Shown here piece after piece: positions 58,901 to 64,000 of a DNA stretch of 64,000 nt. The DNA is taken from NCBI GenBank assembly GCA_030063045.1, contig JAQSEB010000019.1:1426001-1490000 (forward strand), written 5' to 3'. The notes below the pieces were generated by a model. It was given only the letters and a program-made list of their open reading frames with translations, was not told the origin of the DNA and ran no database searches. Positions within the stretch are counted from its first letter, which is position 1; every line of letters begins with the position of its first letter. Position numbers and translations under genes: made by a program. This DNA is from Pratylenchus scribneri. Its lineage: Eukaryota; Nematoda; Chromadorea; Rhabditida; Pratylenchidae.

Positions 58901-61900
58901 TCAAATTATGATGAAAAAATGGACATTTTTTAGGCCGAAAAACATCAAATTATAGCTTTTTAAACTAATAATATAAGTCCTAATCTAGGGCTAAAGTTGT
59001 TTGGGACTAGAACTAAGGCCTAGGCTCTCGCCAGGGTATTCGCCGGAATCCTAAGCCCCATGGTCCAATTAACATGATAGAAGATAAGGAGAAATTGTGG
59101 AAAAATGTCTTAATAATATGTTAATAGTAAAAGATATGTAGGAGAGGAAAAAGAGTTGCTGGTTTAAAAATGTAGATTGAGGCAATCTTTGATTGATAGG
59201 GTGACCGATGATTAGGCAAAAAGTTGGGGTACAGTAGGATGAATAGGAAAGGCCTTACTTAGGCTTTATTTGCATTGACAAAAATTTCAATGAGATACCT
59301 GTTGATGAATGGCAACTTTTTGAATTGAATGCTTTCTTCCTCCATTTTCCTCCTCCTCTCCAGAATCCTCCCCAATAATTGGTTGATCCCGTTGTTTTCT
59401 TCCCTCAATTTTGCTGCTTCCATTTTCGGCCAATTCACCACTATTTATTAATATTTCCATCTTCCTTCCATCCGAATTCGAATTTGCCAACAATTCGCGA
59501 ATTTCTCGATCCTTTCCCTTCTCTTCAATTTTTGTCCTTTCCAAGCATTTATTCAAAATTGAGGAAATTTTTAGCACAAAACTGCAAATTGGCTTATTTA
59601 TTTATTTAATTTCCTATAATTTTGCCTTCGATGCCTTTGTCCAACAAAAATTCTCTCCTCATTTCCAACGTACAATGCCAATTCGGGCCGATTGAAATCA
59701 GGGCTGGCCGAAACGGCGAAAATATTCAATTTGGATGTTTGTTGAAGGCGATGACCAACAGCCTGCGCCCTTGCCCAAAATTCATCGCCATGGCCATCGC
59801 TGATCAGAACGAGGACCTTTAAAAAATATTCAATTTTTCTTCAGCTTTGGCACATAAAAAGACTATTGTTAATTAACCAAATATTTCTCCTTTATTTATT
59901 CTTTAATCCCATTCCTCCAATTTCACCTTTATTGCCTTTTCTCGTCCATATTTTTGAATTTCTTCCAATGACAATTCCACCGCATCCGCAATCCGCGTAT
60001 TCCTTCAATAAATTCCAAATATTTTAGGGTATGAGGGAATAAATTCATAAATAAAATAAAAAGGAATTATTTAAAAGGTAATTCAATAGATTTGTACATT
60101 GTCACCTTTTTCCATCGATTCTTGAAATGAATTCTGAGAGCCACTTTTTGCTTACTTCAAAAAATGAATACTTGATATTGTCCCTAAGAAACTATTATTT
60201 TTCCTTTTTTTTGAACGAATCCACCCATGTTAAAATTATGCCCACCCTCCACTGAATTTGATGGCCTCAATTCGCGCCAACATTTTCTGCTTTTCAACGG
60301 CCTCTCCAAGGGATAAAACCGTGGAAGGTTCAGCGGCAAAACTGATTAATCCAACGTGAAGTGATTGGTCATTTTGATTATTTAGGGAGGCCAAAAGATC
60401 AGTGGCCAATTGACGTTGTTGGCTGAATGAATGGAAAACGGAGCCACTGGTGTCCAAAAGAAGCATCAAATCCACCTTTGAATGGGGGAGGGGATTGTAA
60501 AGACATTATTAAAATGAGAGGGAATTAGGGATAATTCGATTGAAACTGGAAAAAATTATAAAACTAATATTATTAAAAATTGTTTAATTTTAGGCCAATG
60601 ACGTAGTTTGTGAAAATAATAATAAACAATTACATTATAAAAATTTGGTACATACTTTTTCCTCTCCATTTCCACATAATTCCACCATTGATGTTTCCTT
60701 TGGCAAATTATTATTTTTCCTCAAAGTTTCATTTGATTTATTTTCATTTTCCTCCAATTGTTGAATTTCCTCCGCCAATTTTTCTTCTTCTTTTGAGCCA
60801 TTCTGAAGGTCACCACAGTCTCCATCAATTTCTTTGTTAATTTCAGCAAAAAATTGATCACGATGTTCAGTCGGTGTCGTCAACATTTTTTCCGATTTTC
60901 CAGTGTAGCCAACAAGAATTTGCTCATTTCGTGTTTGGCCAATTGCCAAAGCAAATTTAGCCACACCATTTTTTGCCAATTTTTTGCTGAATACGGAAGA
61001 ATTCTTCAAATTCAGCTACTTAAATGCTTTTTCCATTCATTTGATTCTGAATACCCTTTAGGGCTACTCTTCTAATATCAATCCTAAGGAAACTATGATC
61101 TCTGATGTGTGAGGGGAATTAAATTATGTGAATTTATTCAAGAAACAGGCGAAATTATTCCTTAAAAACAGGCGGAAATATTCTAACCAGGCGGAATTAT
61201 TCTAAGTTGACCAGGCGGAATTATACTAACCAGGCGGAATTATACTAACCAGGCGGAATTATTCTGTTGACCAGGCGGAATTATACTAACCAGGCGGAAT
61301 TATTCTAAGTTGACCAGGCGGAATTATACTAACCAGGCGGAATTATTCTAAGTTGACCAGGCGGAATTATTCTAACCAGGCGGAATTATTCTGTTGACCA
61401 GGCGGAATTATACTAACCAGGCGGAATTATTCTAAGTTGACCAGGCGGAATTATTCTAACCAGGCCGAATTATTCTTAAAACAGGCGGAATTATTCTAAC
61501 CAGGCGGATTATTCTTAAAACAGGCGGATATATTCCTAAGGAATTATTTTTATTAGAAACGGGCGGATTTATTCTTAACCTTATTGCTTTTGTAATTTTG
61601 ATGCTCAAATGTTACAGATATGTACTATCGCCTCAGAATTTTTACTTACTCCAATATTATATTTTTCCCCACTTGCCTCGCCTCCAAAGTTTCAGCAATC
61701 ATATCCGTATTCCTGCCATCATGAACCAAAAATAACATTGTTGGCTTTTCCTCGCCATCTTCCCCATCATTTTTGTCGTTGGCATCGATCAATTGGGAAG
61801 CCATATCAAGGGCCTTTGCCGGCGATGTTTCTAATCGGCTTCTTGGCTTCAATGAGTGAATTTGGTCGAGCAACTAATAATGAAATAAATTAACGAGGAA

Positions 61901-62618
61901 TAGGCAAAGAATGCGAAAATTCCACGAACCCGACTTAAATCGCTGGTTTGCGGGGCATTCAAATCCGTTAAAACAATGGCCAACCGATGGAAGGCGATTA
62001 ACCCATAGCGTCGTGGACGATTCTTTTCAATTCTCGAGTCAATGTGCCTAAAGGGCAAAGTAGATTTTATGGAAATTGATAATTGAGGAATAGGATAATT
62101 CAAAATTATGGCTTTTATGGGTAAAGGAGAATTCGCCTTTCATAAGCAAAATATACGAAATTAGTTCTTGATGGATTTGTGGATGACTAATTCCCAAAAT
62201 CAAATTAATAAGAATACTGTTAAAATGATGTTTATGATAAGAAAAGTCAAAATTACTCTCATATAATTGTGTTTTCAATTTGATCAAAAATTTAGCTTTA
62301 CATGGATTAATCAATTAAGATTATCCAAAATGAAAAATGTGCCATTCTTCAAATTTCCTCCCAATAAAAGGCATAAAATATATTTATTTGCCTGAGAATT
62401 TTTTCCGTCCAAATTTGTTGATCCCGAAAAAAAGCCTCATTCGAGGGAGAAATGTCGAAAAGGACAAGCACCCGAACCGTTGAATTTGTTTCCAATGAAC
62501 AATTTGTTGTTGTGGAATTTGTCGCGGCCAAAGGTTGAAGGAAATTGTTGAAAATGAAAAGGAGAAATGGAAAAGGCAAAAAGCCAAAATGAAGGAATGG
62601 ATTAGCCCAATTGAGCAT
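49905..62618 (-). CDS. Secreted protein with nine von Willebrand factor A domains (about 2396 residues)
   Basis: Twenty-five exons: 62618-62392, 62047-61930, 61873-61673, 61003-60656, 60475-60246, 60002-59927, 59816-59626, 59581-59299, 58849-58535, 58490-58244, 58131-57919, 57867-56661, 56226-55902, 55277-55209, 55167-55015, 54961-54824, 54628-54194, 54023-53841, 53720-53463, 52749-52585, 52539-52413, 52078-51786, 51729-51673, 51631-50591, 50195-49905. They sum to 2397 codons. A signal peptide (LPFPFLLFIFNNFLQPLAA) precedes nine vWA domains. Metal-binding DxSxS occurs at D55, D306, D1082, about D1320, D1597 and D2220; the domains near 577, 826 and 1812 have DRFSP, HSERE and DNTDA instead. A linker of about 230 residues rich in S, T, R and Q separates domains 8 and 9. 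No membrane anchor is seen, so an extracellular-matrix or cuticle role is likely. Three introns are GC-AG. Four R1 copies, one MITE and one satellite array sit in introns. The junction at 59626 is the least certain. Confidence 0.92.
50266..50533 (+). repeat. R1 dispersed repeat, copy h (vWA gene intron)
   Basis: Starts TGTCAATAAGCC; contains CTACTGTACCCCCACTTCTT and TATCAATCAAATATTGCC. The GC-rich hairpin part is truncated. Antisense to host. Confidence 0.8.
52131..52374. mobile_element. TACCGTAT-ended MITE, copy D (vWA gene intron)
   Basis: Left end ATACCGTATTTTTTCGATTATAAGC; right end on the other strand TGCCTTATTTTGTCTATTATAAGC. It fills most of a GC-AG intron. Confidence 0.7.
52791..53107 (+). 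repeat. R1 dispersed repeat, copy i (vWA gene intron)
   Basis: CCAATGCCAATAAAGG at the left and GATTAGGACTAATA at the right, with all internal blocks and a full hairpin (GGGGCGAAAGCCTAGG / CTCTCGCTCC). Antisense to host. Confidence 0.85.
55486..55795 (-). repeat. R1 dispersed repeat, copy j (vWA gene intron)
   Basis: Reverse orientation: ATCTAATCTAGGGCTATAAG to TTGCCATTGACA. CTATG occurs outside both ends, a possible target duplication. Sense to host. Confidence 0.8.
58974..59281 (-). repeat. R1 dispersed repeat, copy k (vWA gene intron)
   Basis: Reverse orientation: AAGTCCTAATCTAGGGC to TTTGCATTGACA. On the minus strand it begins 17 bp after the splice donor. Sense to host. Confidence 0.82.
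61144..61580. repeat. Satellite array 4, CAGGCGGAATTA family (vWA gene intron)
   Basis: About 20 units of 19 bp (CCAGGCGGAATTATACTAA or ...ATTCTAA) and 24 bp (with GTTGA inserted), decaying at both ends into GGCGGATTTATTCTTA units. The host gene's sense strand reads TAATTCCGCCTGG. Confidence 0.92.
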
Positions 62619-62633
62619 ATCGGATAATGGCTT

Positions 62634-62645
62634 CTAAAATATTTG
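62634..62645 (-). promoter_or_regulatory. Possible spliced-leader acceptor of the vWA gene
   Basis: On the minus strand CAAATATTTTAG is followed after 15 bases by the ATG. Position and sequence fit a trans-splice site, but no experiment is available. Confidence 0.35.
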
Positions 62646-64000
62646 GTTGCACCGAATCAATTCATTCCCGTTTTGTTTGCATTTTTGGGTGATTTGCGCG
62701 GCGAATGAAATGGAATTGGATGGATGGAAAGGGAAAAGTTGTGGGTTTTTTGGGAGAAAGCCATTCCGCCTTTCACATTCAACATTCTTTAACATTCCCC
62801 TCTGAAGGTCAAAACCGTTTGTTTTCCTCCTTAATGTCCAGTCGGAAGGAACTAGATGGATAAAAAAGAAATGAAGGTCGAACTTTTAGGATGTTAAAAA
62901 TGTGAATTTGATTGAAAAAAAATATTCCCAAAATAATTCTTTTTTTTTGGAATCCATCATGGGCGGGGAGGGAATGGATTTGATTAAGAATTATGCTTGC
63001 GCAAGATCTGTCCATCCAAAAGAATCATCTTATGGGTTATGGCCCATTAGCCATATTCGCAATTCTCTCTCTTCGCTTCCAATTTGTGCAATCCACCACT
63101 GTGTTGTTCGCCTCATTTGCCTCAATTCACATCAATGGTCAGCAGGCTGGCTCATAAACGTGCATGATGAGGACAAAATTGGGGATATTGGAGATGAAGC
63201 TGATGGGAAGATGCTTGTTGGCTACTGGCTAAATCGCGCGTATTTTCTGCTGTTTAGGGCGATTAGCAGAGGAATATGCAATGGCTCTTCCCGCGATGCG
63301 TCCACAGAGCATCCCGCAAATGCCGCACACCAATTTCTTGGCTGCGCAGAAAGTCATATTTGGGGAAAAGTACAGCTGGAATTGGCGTAGGGATGGGTTG
63401 CACAGCAATCAATCAGCTTCATTCTTCATTCCCTCTGTTGCCGGCAATAAAAACACAACTAATCGGTTGATGTCCGCGCAAATGAAGGGAAGGAGCAGCT
63501 GGATCCTGATTCACTTCTACATATATCCCCGCAGCACTAATCAAGACATATGGAAAGAACGGCATAATAAAATGATAATGAATAATGTGACCAAATCATC
63601 AGATGGCATTTGAACTTTTTATCCCATAAAATCAAAAATCCACCCCTTGAACCCTTAACAAATAGTGAATCAATTTCCAAACTTAAGAAGGCCAAATCAA
63701 GGTTACCCCCTTCAAACATCCAAAATGTATGGTATTTTAAAATTTTATCATTTTCAAAAATTCATAATATGAAAAAACAAAGTAGGCAAAAAGTAGAAAA
63801 AACAAAAATGAGGTGTTTTGGTATGGAAATAAGCTGGGAATGAATCACGGGTCAGAGGCAGGTAAAATTGAATAAAAAAAACAATTAGGTATAGTAAAAT
63901 GTGGGATGTGATGATGCCACTGGGATCATATATAGAAAGCTCGGGAATAAATTGTTTCAAAAAAAAAAAACAATAATCATTCAAAACAATGCAAATTAAA
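62646..64000. other. Upstream of the vWA gene; no firm gene
   Basis: Mostly AT-rich. A patch at 62.95-63.5 kb has higher GC and an open frame (listed). Nothing else is recognised. Confidence 0.45.
62959..63390 (+). CDS. Candidate ORF, 143 residues, unrecognised
   Basis: ATG-started frame in a patch richer in GC than its surroundings. The translation has seven cysteines and mixed hydrophobic stretches (SSLPICAIHHCVVRLICL, GYWLNRAYFLLFRAI) but no signal peptide, splice context or known domain. A frame of similar length overlaps on the same strand. Could be a decayed transposon or chance. Confidence 0.2.
   Translation: MGGEGMDLIKNYACARSVHPKESSYGLWPISHIRNSLSSLPICAIHHCVVRLICLNSHQWSAGWLINVHDEDKIGDIGDEADGKMLVGYWLNRAYFLLFRAISRGICNGSSRDASTEHPANAAHQFLGCAESHIWGKVQLELA

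Overview
This window is nuclear DNA from a nematode, most likely a plant-parasitic cyst nematode (Globodera/Heterodera type). The evidence is many short introns (about 40-60 bp), nematode-style gene families (astacin with CUB and TSP1 domains, a short TMEM134, a daughterless/HLH-2 E protein), likely spliced-leader acceptors next to start codons, and an unusually high share of GC-AG introns (5 of about 104 modelled here). I recall published work on potato cyst nematodes reporting many GC-AG introns. The species call is inference. All exon models were read by eye from splice signals and reading frames, and every complete model sums to a multiple of three.

Layout. 0.1-1.4 kb (+): 3' end of an astacin-like metalloprotease. 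2.4-3.7 kb (-): TMEM134-like membrane protein. 4.4-6.3 kb (-): ER-luminal FKBP prolyl isomerase with EF-hands. 6.7-11.8 kb (-): SLC24 K+-dependent Na+/Ca2+ exchanger. 14.5-19.1 kb (+): 1195-residue helical protein with weak resemblance to Integrator subunit 5. 22.4-25.3 kb (+): FLVCR-type MFS transporter. 25.7-26.8 kb (-) and 27.3-29.2 kb (+): Derlin-1 and HERP, two partners of the same ER-associated degradation machine, head to head over a 542-bp promoter. 30.0-32.6 kb (+): TMEM200-like protein. 33.4-33.9 kb (-): small type I membrane protein of unknown family. 34-40.8 kb: gene-poor. 40.8-46.4 kb (+): class I bHLH E protein. 48.0-49.8 kb (+): membrane-anchored epoxide hydrolase. 49.9-62.6 kb (-): a 25-exon gene for a secreted protein of about 2396 residues with nine von Willebrand A domains.

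Repeats dominate the long introns. An approximately 320-bp element (called R1 here) occurs 11 times, 10 of them inside introns. A satellite with core CAGGCGGAATTATTCTAA forms four arrays, three of them in introns and all three in the same orientation relative to transcription. A TACCGTAT-ended MITE occurs three times. One 621-bp foldback element has an 8-bp target duplication.

The most interesting items are the nine-domain vWA protein, the Derlin-1/HERP divergent pair with clustered ACGT motifs, the intron-loving repeats, and the unassigned large helical protein. Several genes act in or pass through the ER (FKBP, Derlin-1, HERP), but only Derlin-1 and HERP are arranged in a way that suggests joint control.
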